From Aureimonas mangrovi (GTDB lineage: Bacteria; Pseudomonadota; Alphaproteobacteria; Rhizobiales; Rhizobiaceae), in NCBI RefSeq assembly GCF_014058705.1, contig NZ_CP059692.1, positions 1,059,001-1,123,000 of the forward strand: DNA of 64,000 nucleotides. The letters are read 5' to 3'. The notes beneath the pieces are model-generated. The model did no database searches. It saw nothing but the letters and a program-made list of their open reading frames with translations, and had not been told where the DNA came from. Of the stretch, positions 1 to 5,795 are shown piece after piece (the first letter of the stretch is position 1; the number at the start of each line of letters is the position of its first letter). Made by a program: the position numbers and the translations under genes.

Positions 1-258
1 CCGTTTCTCGGCGAGCTCGACGCGCGACCAAAGGGCCTCGCGATCCTGCGCCCAGTCGGGGGCGCCGATCGGAAGCATCACGAAGGAATCCGTTACGTGG
101 CGCTTGCGCGAATAGTCCCATGTCTGGCCGGTGCGAGCGTCGGTCAGGCGCGCTGCGGCACGATAGGCTGCGGCGGCGACAGCGGACTTGCCGCGGCTGC
201 GCTGGATAACCGACGCGCGGACATGGCATAGCGCCTCATGGTCCGGGAGGGACGTCAC
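1..258 (-). CDS. MobA/MobL-family (MOBQ-like) relaxase, N-terminal part, runs off the left edge
   Basis: Reading leftward from a GTG at 258-256 gives 86 codons that stay open to base 1. The segment QRSRGKSAVAAAAYR (about residues 19-33) followed by a TGQTWDYSRK-like stretch is the N-terminal signature of MobA/MobL relaxases, which nick oriT and pilot the strand into the recipient. Tyr32 lines up with the catalytic tyrosine of RSF1010-type MobA. The His-rich metal motif would lie off the window. The GTG start overlaps the stop of the upstream 65-residue gene (GTGA), implying translational coupling. Only the N-terminus is visible, so total length and any helicase or primase domain are unknown. 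Confidence 0.8.
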   Translation of the reverse strand, partial: MTSLPDHEALCHVRASVIQRSRGKSAVAAAAYRAAARLTDARTGQTWDYSRKRHVTDSFVMLPIGAPDWAQDREALWSRVELAEKR

Positions 259-452
259 GCAGTGCGGTCGTCCGTGTCAGAGCCAGCCGCAAGCCGCGCT
301 TCTGCCCAAGCGAGACACGCTGCGTGGAAGTAGCGATCGATCGCAGCGCGCTCGACCGGGTGAGTGCGCCGACACGAAGCGTCTTCGCGGACCACGTAGG
401 CGTCCCTCGCCGCTCGCCACGCAGCACGCTCGGCCATGGCCAGTGTACCCAT
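255..452 (-). CDS. Small conserved-looking protein upstream of and coupled to the relaxase
   Basis: This gene encodes 65 residues, rich in Ala and Arg, with no recognised domain. The start was chosen at ATG 452-450 because GGGAG lies 6-10 bases upstream on the same strand; a longer in-frame reading exists but has no such site. The stop overlaps the relaxase start by four bases, so the two genes are probably one operon. Position suggests a mobilisation accessory role or simply a leader gene for relaxase coupling; the sequence does not decide this. No membrane segment or signal peptide is visible. Confidence 0.6.
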   Translation of the reverse strand: MGTLAMAERAAWRAARDAYVVREDASCRRTHPVERAAIDRYFHAACLAWAEARLAAGSDTDDRTA

Positions 453-669
453 GCTGATCTCTCCCTGCCTCAGGCGGGAGGCCCCGCAGGGAGCGATGTC
501 ACGCAGTGACATATAATCGCGCCCTTCGGGGAGGCTCCGCCGATCTCGATATGTTCCGCCGGTCGTTTGCGGGCCGCAAGCCGGTGACGGACACTGTTTG
601 TTCCGGGGCCGGCTGTCGGCTCCGCCGGGGCCGCGATCGATCGCCCCCGGAAGCGGAGGGAGGCACACC
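453..669. other. Divergent mobilisation intergenic region with candidate oriT
   Basis: This gap separates the relaxase operon (minus) from the MobC/TraD-like gene (plus), the usual position of oriT in MOBQ plasmids. At 496-512 there is a perfect 7-bp inverted repeat (ATGTCAC, spacer GCA, GTGACAT). It is followed at 514-525 by TAATCGCGCCCT, which resembles the RSF1010 nic region TAAGTGCG/CCCT and sits at a similar distance from its inverted repeat. By analogy the nick would fall near 521/522. Further GC-rich inverted repeats lie at about 600-650. Promoters for both operons must also lie here, but none is clear. Confidence 0.55.
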
Positions 670-942
670 GTGGACCTGACCAAACTCGAACAGCGGCGCG
701 CTTCGCTGGAGGGGAAGCTCGCGAGCGCGAACGCGGCGCTCAAGCAGGCGCAACGGCGCGACGACACGCGGCGGAAAGTGGTCGTCGGTGCCGCGCTACT
801 CGCGGCCGTCCAGAGCGGCCGGTTGGACGCGAAGATTATCGCGTTCCTCGCCGCCCGGATGCCCGAGCGGGACCGGGCGCTCGTCGCCGATCTCCTGCCA
901 CCGGTCGCGGCCGGTGAGACCGACCGGGAGCCACGCGCATGA
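670..942 (+). CDS. MobC/TraD-like relaxosome accessory protein
   Basis: This gene encodes 90 residues from a GTG at 670, preceded by CGGAGGG at 654-660; an upstream ATG at 598 has no comparable site. The protein begins with a coiled-coil-like stretch (LEQRRASLEGKLASANAAL), followed by RRDDTRRKVVVGAALL, the pattern of small mobilisation proteins (MobC, or TraD of Ti-type plasmids) that load the relaxase at oriT. The gene is divergent from the relaxase and overlaps the dotA/traY start by four bases (ATGA at 939-942). Family assignment rests on pattern and context rather than on a defined catalytic motif. Confidence 0.65.
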   Translation: MDLTKLEQRRASLEGKLASANAALKQAQRRDDTRRKVVVGAALLAAVQSGRLDAKIIAFLAARMPERDRALVADLLPPVAAGETDREPRA

Positions 943-3047
943 GGCCCGCCGACCTTCTCGCTACGCCTCCCGATACGGACGTCGCGTGGCAACTTCTGAC
1001 GACGCTCCTGCCGACCGACGACGGCGCGACCCCTTTCGCATCGGTGATCGGCACCCTCTCGACGGCGCTGGTTTTCGCTGCCGCTGTATGGCTCGGATTC
1101 CAGATCGTCCAAGCATTGGTCACCGCCGCCCGGACGGGCGAGCCGCTGACGCGCGAGCAGGCCGGCGCGAGCGCGATCGTCCGCGTCGTCGTCGGGATCG
1201 GACTACTCGTACCGGTCACGTCGGCGGGGCTCTCGACGGCCCACTATCTGCTGCGCGACTGGGTAGCGCTGCCAGGCATCAACATCGCCAACCTCGCCGC
1301 CGAGGGCGCAGCGACACTGGTCGTTCGTGACGGCCAGCCGCTTGCACCGGTGTCCGCCGGCGGACGGGACGTCGCACTCGCTATCCTTGAGTCCGAGGTC
1401 TGCGTCCGGGCGCACGATGTCGCGCGCGCGTGGCGGCACGTCGCGGCGAGCAACGTAGCGGTGCTTCCTCCGGTCGCGGGAACGCCGGTCGTGAGCCCTG
1501 CGCGATCGTCGTGGCTTCCGTGGGGCGAGGACACCCCCGAGAGCGTGACCGGATTCGCGTGGTCATGGGGTCCCGCCTGCGGCTCACTGACGGTCTCGGC
1601 CGCGACCGATTTCGGCGGCGGCGCATTCGGTGAGGCTCGCCGCGGGGCGGTCGGAGCGATCGTCGCCGGGGTCCGGGAGGCCGAATGGCTGAATGCCTTG
1701 GCGGAGGAGTTGCGGTCGGTCTCGTTAGTGCGAGGGCACGGTCCCGAGTACGCGGAGGTGCTGCGGGAAGCGGGCGCGCTGCCGACCGATCTCGCCGCCG
1801 ATCTCCGTGCGGCAGGAGAGGCATACGACCGGGCGCTGTCGGCGGATGCGGTGCGGCTGACGGCGGCGGACGCTTCGACGGCGGACATGCGAGCCCTCGT
1901 CCTCGAGGACGTGCGGGAGCGCGGATGGTACGCCCTCGGTTCGTACTACCGCGTTATGGCGCACACCTCCCTCTCGGCAACGTCGGCGGTCGCCGAACGG
2001 GCGGAGCGCATGCGACCGAACCCGGATGCGTGGGAAACCCTGGCCGGGCCGGTCGGCTCGGCGCTCGCCGTGGTCGAGGCATACGGCGGCCGGTCGTCCG
2101 CTGCGGCGCGGCTCGCGCAGGGCGATGCCCTGACGGGACAGGCGGAGGCGGAGTCCGTGCTCGCGTCTGTAGTACAGACGGTCACGCTACCTGTCCTCGA
2201 CTGGCTCACCGCTCACGAGGCCCCGCGTGTCGATCCGGTCTCGGATCTGATGTCGCTTGGGGCGATCCTGCTCGTCGGCGCGCAAGCCGCGTGGGCGGTG
2301 GCGCTCGCGGCCTACGGCGGAAGCGCACTCTTCGCCGGCGTCGGTGGCGGGCTGATCGATTTCCTCATGGTCGCCGGCTGGCCCTTGATCGGGCTCGCGT
2401 GGTTGGGTGGGGCGGTCCTCGCGTACCTTCTCCCCCTGCTCCCCTTCCTGTTCGCAACCTTCGCCTTGGCGGCATGGGCGTGGGAAGTGATCAAGGCGGC
2501 GATCGCCGTGGTCGTGTGGGCCTTCCTGCACGTTCGGCTGAATGGAACCGACTTCGTGGGCAAGGAGCAACGTCAGGGCTATGTGTCGCTGGTCATCGGC
2601 ATTCTCCTGCGACCGGTCGTGACCGTTGCCGCTTTCGTCGCGATGAACGCCGTCAACGTCGCGGTCCTGAATGGCTTCCTCTTCGGCTACAACTCGGCGT
2701 TCAAGGCATCTCAGGTCGGCTACTCCATCGGGGTGACCGGCGTCGTGATCGCGGTCGCTGTCATGATCTACGTCCAATGGACTATCATCGTGTGGAGCTT
2801 CCGCATGGTCACCGAAATGCCGCAGAAGGTCGCCGAGTTCTTGGGCTACAGCGCGTCTGCATGGGGTGACGGGGACGCCGGCCGAGCCGTCGTCGGCGGG
2901 GTCGTGGGCGGTGGCAAAGGGACGCCGGTTCCCGGTGCCGGCCTCAAGAGCAAGGCGGAGACCGGTGGCGGAGGCGGCAGTGGCCTGCGAGCAACACCGG
3001 GCGCGGTCGCCGGGAAGCTCGTTGCGAAAGCTGGGAAGGGAGGTTGA
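939..3047 (+). CDS. traY: DotA/TraY-family type IVB secretion/conjugation membrane protein
   Basis: This gene encodes 702 residues. Hydrophobic segments occur near residues 32-52 and 78-95. A long soluble (probably periplasmic) stretch follows to about 420, then a cluster of membrane segments between about 430 and 530 and two more near 550-570 and 590-610. The C-terminus is Gly- and Ala-rich. The N-terminal pattern (FASVIGTLSTAL, GIGLLVPVTSAGLS) and the layout match DotA of Dot/Icm systems and TraY of IncI plasmids, inner-membrane channel components of type IVB systems. Translation is coupled to the upstream mobilisation gene (ATGA). The other type IVB genes are presumably left of the window. 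The last 60 bases or so recur in decayed form at 3310-3375. Confidence 0.8.
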   Translation: MRPADLLATPPDTDVAWQLLTTLLPTDDGATPFASVIGTLSTALVFAAAVWLGFQIVQALVTAARTGEPLTREQAGASAIVRVVVGIGLLVPVTSAGLSTAHYLLRDWVALPGINIANLAAEGAATLVVRDGQPLAPVSAGGRDVALAILESEVCVRAHDVARAWRHVAASNVAVLPPVAGTPVVSPARSSWLPWGEDTPESVTGFAWSWGPACGSLTVSAATDFGGGAFGEARRGAVGAIVAGVREAEWLNALAEELRSVSLVRGHGPEYAEVLREAGALPTDLAADLRAAGEAYDRALSADAVRLTAADASTADMRALVLEDVRERGWYALGSYYRVMAHTSLSATSAVAERAERMRPNPDAWETLAGPVGSALAVVEAYGGRSSAAARLAQGDALTGQAEAESVLASVVQTVTLPVLDWLTAHEAPRVDPVSDLMSLGAILLVGAQAAWAVALAAYGGSALFAGVGGGLIDFLMVAGWPLIGLAWLGGAVLAYLLPLLPFLFATFALAAWAWEVIKAAIAVVVWAFLHVRLNGTDFVGKEQRQGYVSLVIGILLRPVVTVAAFVAMNAVNVAVLNGFLFGYNSAFKASQVGYSIGVTGVVIAVAVMIYVQWTIIVWSFRMVTEMPQKVAEFLGYSASAWGDGDAGRAVVGGVVGGGKGTPVPGAGLKSKAETGGGGGSGLRATPGAVAGKLVAKAGKGG

Positions 3048-3089
3048 CGAGTCGGCGGCTCCGGGCGACCTTCTTCTCACGGCCTTCGG

Positions 3090-3303
3090 GTCGCATCCCT
3101 GAGGGATGTGGATTGAAGTACCGATACCGTCGAATAGATGGTGTTCACCGCCGAGCAGGCGGCTCTGAAGCATCGTGAGCGCGATCTTGTATCGCTCGCA
3201 CAGTCATTATCGTGAACGCGATCCGTCGCCGAGCGTATAGTCACCCGCCGAACAGGCGGTTCAGAGAACGGAAAGGGTGTCCTCTCGGGGGCACCCTTTT
3301 CCG
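3090..3303 (+). ncRNA. Candidate structured RNA with CRISPR-repeat-like hairpins (possible RNA anti-CRISPR)
   Basis: This stretch has no supported ORF and forms successive hairpins. At 3090-3119 GTCGC, a stem (ATCCC, TGA, GGGAT) and GTGGATTGAAG match the layout of type I-C CRISPR repeats. At 3143-3170, 21 of 28 bases match a typical type I-F repeat as I recall it; the stem change CTGCC/GGCAG to CCGCC/GGCGG is compensatory. A second, weaker I-F-like hairpin is at 3240-3267 (CCGCC, GAACA, GGCGG). Between them ATCGTGA(G/A)CGCGATC occurs twice, 37 bases apart. The region ends in a strong terminator at 3269-3303. The two I-F-like units are 97 bases apart, so this is not a normal array. Transcription is inferred; no clear promoter is visible. 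Confidence 0.45.
3269..3303 (+). terminator. Intrinsic terminator
   Basis: CGGAAAGGGTG and GCACCCTTTTCCG form a long stem that ends in a T-run. It closes the structured RNA region downstream of the dotA/traY-like gene. It is followed by CGTTTCCGGA at 3302-3311, the same ten bases that follow the terminator at 3886-3919. Confidence 0.75.
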
Positions 3304-3304
3304 T

Positions 3305-3480
3305 TTCCGGAGTGGCCTGCGGGCGACGCCGGGCGCGGTCGCTGGGGGCATCGCGAAAGCTGGGAAAGGCAGTTGACGGTAGGCCGGTTTCTGGCGACCT
3401 TCCCCTTCGTCGGCGGTAACGCTGGCATGGTCTAGTTCCCCTTGAGGGTGGGGATTGCCGCTAGCAGCCGCGGCAATCCC
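3305..3480 (+). repeat. Decayed duplicate of the dotA/traY 3' end and downstream DNA
   Basis: Bases 3311-3400 closely resemble 2990-3075: both contain AGTGGCCTGCG, CCGGGCGCGGTCGC, GCGAAAGCTGGGAA and GTTGACG in order. The copy has substitutions and small indels and carries no functional gene. Its continuation (3430-3458, CCCTTGAGGGTGGGGATTG) weakly echoes the I-C-like hairpin of the first copy (CCCTGAGGGATGTGGATTG). At 3451-3480 it contains a perfect 11-bp hairpin (GGGATTGCCGC, 8-base loop, GCGGCAATCCC) without a T-tract, in the leader of the next gene. Confidence 0.7.
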
Positions 3481-3531
3481 TCAGTTCCGGTTCCCCCGTG
3501 TGGATACCTCAACGAGCTTCAAGGACGCCTG

Positions 3532-3864
3532 ATGCGTATCATCAACACCCCCCACCCCCTCAATTCGTCGATGACGGTTAAGCGTGTTGAGGGCGCCCCC
3601 ATTCGGGGCCTGGCCCCTTCCGAGGATTTCGGGACGGACTGGTACTATCACCGCATTCGCGGCGTCACCTCGCTCAGCGAATACGCCTACGTTTGCCAGC
3701 CGGATCACCCGAACGCCGACCCCGTGCTGGGGCTTCGCGAAATCATCATCAACGAGTTGGACAGCCTCCCGGAAGATCATCCCGCTCTCGCGACTGAGGC
3801 GATGCGCGACGTGTGTCGGCGTATACGAGCCGACGTTGAGCGTCGCCTACCCGACGACTTCTGA
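3532..3864 (+). CDS. Hypothetical protein of the integrated element
   Basis: This gene encodes 110 residues. The start at ATG 3532 was chosen for AAGGA at 3521-3525; a reading from 3442 would begin inside the repeat and hairpin region. It is a soluble, mildly acidic protein with no recognised family and no signal peptide or membrane segment. A hydrophobic and charged helix near the C-terminus (AMRDVCRRIRADVERRL) suggests folding or dimerisation. It is a single-gene unit with its own terminator 21 bases after the stop. The 11-bp hairpin at 3451-3480 lies in its leader and may affect expression. Function unknown. Confidence 0.6.
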   Translation: MRIINTPHPLNSSMTVKRVEGAPIRGLAPSEDFGTDWYYHRIRGVTSLSEYAYVCQPDHPNADPVLGLREIIINELDSLPEDHPALATEAMRDVCRRIRADVERRLPDDF

Positions 3865-3885
3865 GCCGAGCATTCCTGGTCTAGA

Positions 3886-3923
3886 GAAGAAGGGGCATCC
3901 TCCGGGACGCCCCTTCTTCGTTT
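3886..3923 (+). terminator. Intrinsic terminator
   Basis: A perfect 11-bp stem (GAAGAAGGGGC at 3886-3896 with GCCCCTTCTTC at 3909-3919) and a 12-base loop are followed by GTTT. It ends the preceding 110-residue gene and faces the minus-strand small membrane protein gene. The trailing CGTTTCCGGA is shared with the terminator at 3269-3303. Confidence 0.8.
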
Positions 3924-3933
3924 CCGGACAGCC

Positions 3934-4056
3934 TCACATGCCAGCCCGCCAGATGGCGACGACTACGAGCGGGGAGCCGAGGATGAGGAGAACCGGGCTC
4001 GCCCGGAGGAGGACTACGCCGATGAAAAGGGCGGTGGCGCGGAAGAAGCGAAACAT
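3934..4056 (-). CDS. Small single-pass membrane protein
   Basis: This gene encodes 40 residues that are mostly one or two hydrophobic stretches (ALFIGVVLLR, VLLILGSPLVVVAIW) with basic residues at the N-terminus. The start is ATG at 4056, with AGGAGGT 5-11 bases upstream on the minus strand, which is a strong site. It probably belongs to the same minus-strand group as the small genes at 4203 and 4542. Function unknown; entry exclusion or membrane-stress roles are conceivable for such proteins on conjugative elements, but nothing here proves it. Confidence 0.6.
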   Translation of the reverse strand: MFRFFRATALFIGVVLLRASPVLLILGSPLVVVAIWRAGM

Positions 4057-4202
4057 GGTGACCTCCTGTGTGCGGTTCGTGGGCTCGAACATCGTCCCAG
4101 CCGCAGCGACAGTCCAGGCTCCCCACAGGGGACGCGATAGCGCTTGGCCATGGACGGTCGGTGGGCCGGGACGTAGAGGCCAACTACGAACCGCTGCGGT
4201 GG

Positions 4203-4415
4203 TCACACGCTGCGTGCTGCGGTGCGCCTCTGATGCTCGGCCGTCGCCATCATCAGCCCGATGCCGCCGACGAGCGGAAGGCCCGTCAGCAGCACCTGCT
4301 CCTGCGATAGGTCGGGGAGCCAGAAAAGGTACGTGCCGTAGCCCGCAAGGGCTGCGCCCCCGACGTAGCCTGCGGCGAGGGTGAGGAATCGGCTCACGCC
4401 GGTTAGTGCAGTCAT
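4203..4415 (-). CDS. Small two-pass membrane protein
   Basis: This gene encodes 70 residues with two predicted membrane spans (about 10-30 and 41-57) joined by a short loop, and a basic C-terminal tail (EHQRRTAARS). The start is ATG at 4415, with AAGGGGG just upstream. No family is recognised. It lies between two other small minus-strand genes of the integrated element. About 145 bases between it and the next small gene show nothing coding. Confidence 0.55.
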   Translation of the reverse strand: MTALTGVSRFLTLAAGYVGGAALAGYGTYLFWLPDLSQEQVLLTGLPLVGGIGLMMATAEHQRRTAARSV

Positions 4416-4456
4416 CGGTGCCCCCTTTCGAGACAGTGCGGCTAGCGCGGTCGGTA

Positions 4457-4502
4457 GGCGCTCCGTAGGCGGAGCCGCGCATAGCGGAGCCGTAGGAGCG
4501 CC
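4457..4502. repeat. Inverted repeat with internal repeated hairpin arms
   Basis: GGCGCTCC at 4457-4464 pairs perfectly with GGAGCGCC at 4495-4502. The interior carries GCGGAGCC twice (near 4470 and 4484). It lies in the 126-base gap between the 93-residue CxxC gene and the 70-residue membrane protein gene. It may be a terminator or processing structure, but no T-tract is present on either strand. Confidence 0.5.
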
Positions 4503-4541
4503 GGGTCCAGCATGGCCCGAGCGGGCGAGGTCCGACCAGCA

Positions 4542-4823
4542 TCACCCGGCGGGGTGGATCACCTCAAGCGGCCGGTACGCCTCGCGCGCCGGCCACAGAT
4601 CGATATCCCACACGCCCGGATCGATCTCCTCGACCTCGACCTCATCCACGCACCCGCGGCAGGCCGATAGCGCCAGCAGCTCGAATTCATCGGTTGTCGG
4701 AGCCGTGATCTCCGCCAGCCGCATCGCGTGGCCTGCCAACCCCTGCGCGATAGGGCATGTCTGGCACTTCCCTCCGCCGAGGATCGTCACCCATACGTCG
4801 GTTACGCTGTTCACTTCGCTCAT
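4542..4823 (-). CDS. Hypothetical protein with two CxxC motifs
   Basis: This gene encodes 93 residues with Cys20-x-x-Cys23 and Cys55-x-x-Cys58, spaced like a small zinc-binding ribbon. The C-terminal half is acidic (VDEVEVEEIDPG). The start is ATG at 4823, preceded by GGAGGGGAACGGCA, a strong ribosome site. No family is recognised. It is part of the accessory cargo of the integrated element, just upstream of and divergent from the toxin-antitoxin pair. Metal binding is inferred only from the cysteine spacing. Confidence 0.6.
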   Translation of the reverse strand: MSEVNSVTDVWVTILGGGKCQTCPIAQGLAGHAMRLAEITAPTTDEFELLALSACRGCVDEVEVEEIDPGVWDIDLWPAREAYRPLEVIHPAG

Positions 4824-4972
4824 TGCCGTTCCCCTCCGGAGGCTCCATCAGCCTCGGCTGGGTGCACATCGCAGATCGGCTCGCCGTTTCCCGGTGCAGC
4901 AGCGCCACACCGATGCAGCGTTCGTCCGAGGGACGTCGATCCAATCCGGTTGCCCCATCCGCCAAGGTCGAA

Positions 4973-4989
4973 TAGACCACTGTAGTCTA
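4973..4989. promoter_or_regulatory. Palindromic operator candidate upstream of the antitoxin gene
   Basis: TAGACCAC, T, GTAGTCTA is a near-perfect inverted repeat (7 of 8 pairs) ending 15 bases before the antitoxin start. Phd/YefM antitoxins repress their own operons by binding short palindromes at this position, so this is the likely autoregulatory site. Binding is inferred. Confidence 0.5.
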
Positions 4990-5004
4990 CGCGAAGGAGA
5001 TAGC

Positions 5005-5250
5005 ATGAGAGAGCTTCAACTGAAAGAGGCCAAGGCCACGCTGTCGGCGGTGGTCGAAGGGCTGACGGCCGGCGGCGAGGCCGTCACCATAACGCGCCAC
5101 GGCCGGCCCGCCGCCGTCGTGCTGGGGTACGAAGAGTGGCGTCGGCTGGCGACCGTCCCGAGCCTCGGACGCCTACTCATGTCCGCCCCGGAGGGGATCG
5201 AGGAGCTTCCGGAGCGCAGCAAGGCGCCGCTGCGCGAACTGGACCTCTGA
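5005..5250 (+). CDS. Type II antitoxin, Phd/YefM family
   Basis: This gene encodes 81 residues, start ATG 5005 with AAGGAGA at 4994-5000. The N-terminal domain (LKEAKATLSAVVEGLTAG, then AVTITRHGRPAAVVL and YEEW) is the Phd/YefM fold that dimerises and binds operator DNA. The C-terminal tail (about 55-81) would wrap the toxin. The VapC gene follows three bases after the stop. A near-palindrome overlaps the likely promoter. On an integrated plasmid such modules usually stabilise inheritance. Confidence 0.9.
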   Translation: MRELQLKEAKATLSAVVEGLTAGGEAVTITRHGRPAAVVLGYEEWRRLATVPSLGRLLMSAPEGIEELPERSKAPLRELDL

Positions 5251-5253
5251 CCC

Positions 5254-5706
5254 GTGTTCCTCGCCGACACCAACATCATCTCCGTCGCCTCGCCGTCCTC
5301 GAAGGCCGCGCCAGTGCATCTCGTCGCGTGGATGGATTCGGTGGGGCAAGCCGGGCGGCTCTACCTGTCGGCGGTCACCGCTGCCGAGGTCCGGGCCGGG
5401 GTTGCGAAGCTGCAACGGAAGGGCGCTACGCGGAAGGCTGCGGTCCTGCTCGACTGGTGGTCGGCGATCGAACACCTCTACGCCGACCGAATCCTCCCCT
5501 TCGATCTGAAGGCCGCTCATCATGCCGCCGTCATGGCCGACCGGGCGCTGGCGGCAGGCATCGAGCCCGGCTTCGCAGACGTCGCAATCGGATCGACGGC
5601 CGAGGCTCATGGTCTCGTCTGCCTGACGCGGAACGCGCGGCACTTCGCTCCGATGGGCGGTCGATGGCTGGACCCGTACACCGACCCTCTGCCTGAGGTT
5701 GTCTGA
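5254..5706 (+). CDS. vapC: PIN-domain ribonuclease toxin, VapC/FitB-like
   Basis: This gene encodes 150 residues from a GTG start three bases after the antitoxin gene. Acidic PIN-domain residues are visible: Asp5 in LADTN, Glu45 in TAAEVRAG, Asp84 in LPFDLKAA and Asp109 in GFADVAIGSTA, followed by LTRNARHF. The set is complete, so the nuclease is probably active. VapC toxins cleave specific RNAs (often tRNA) when the antitoxin is degraded. Pairing with a Phd/YefM antitoxin is common. Its role here is likely plasmid or ICE maintenance. The RNA target cannot be read from the sequence. Confidence 0.9.
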   Translation: MFLADTNIISVASPSSKAAPVHLVAWMDSVGQAGRLYLSAVTAAEVRAGVAKLQRKGATRKAAVLLDWWSAIEHLYADRILPFDLKAAHHAAVMADRALAAGIEPGFADVAIGSTAEAHGLVCLTRNARHFAPMGGRWLDPYTDPLPEVV

Positions 5707-5795
5707 GAGCATCGTCTGGGGAGGGAGCGGTCTGTGAGTTCGGGGTTGGCCGGGAAGCATTGCTGCTTTTTTACTATACACTGAATTCCCCACCC

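Noticed and set aside
255-1112. A 285-residue minus-strand gene overlapping the mobilisation genes
   Set aside because: Only its last 65 codons have a ribosome site and sensible composition; the upstream part runs antisense to the MobC/TraD-like and dotA/traY genes and through the oriT-like region.
1685-2869. A 394-residue plus-strand ORF inside the dotA/traY-like gene
   Set aside because: It is a high-GC shadow frame rich in Arg and Gly with no recognisable domain; the overlapping 702-residue frame has clear membrane segments.
3090-3267. An ordinary CRISPR array
   Set aside because: The repeat-like units differ from each other, their spacing (about 53 and 97 bases between starts) is irregular, and no cas genes or further repeats are present.
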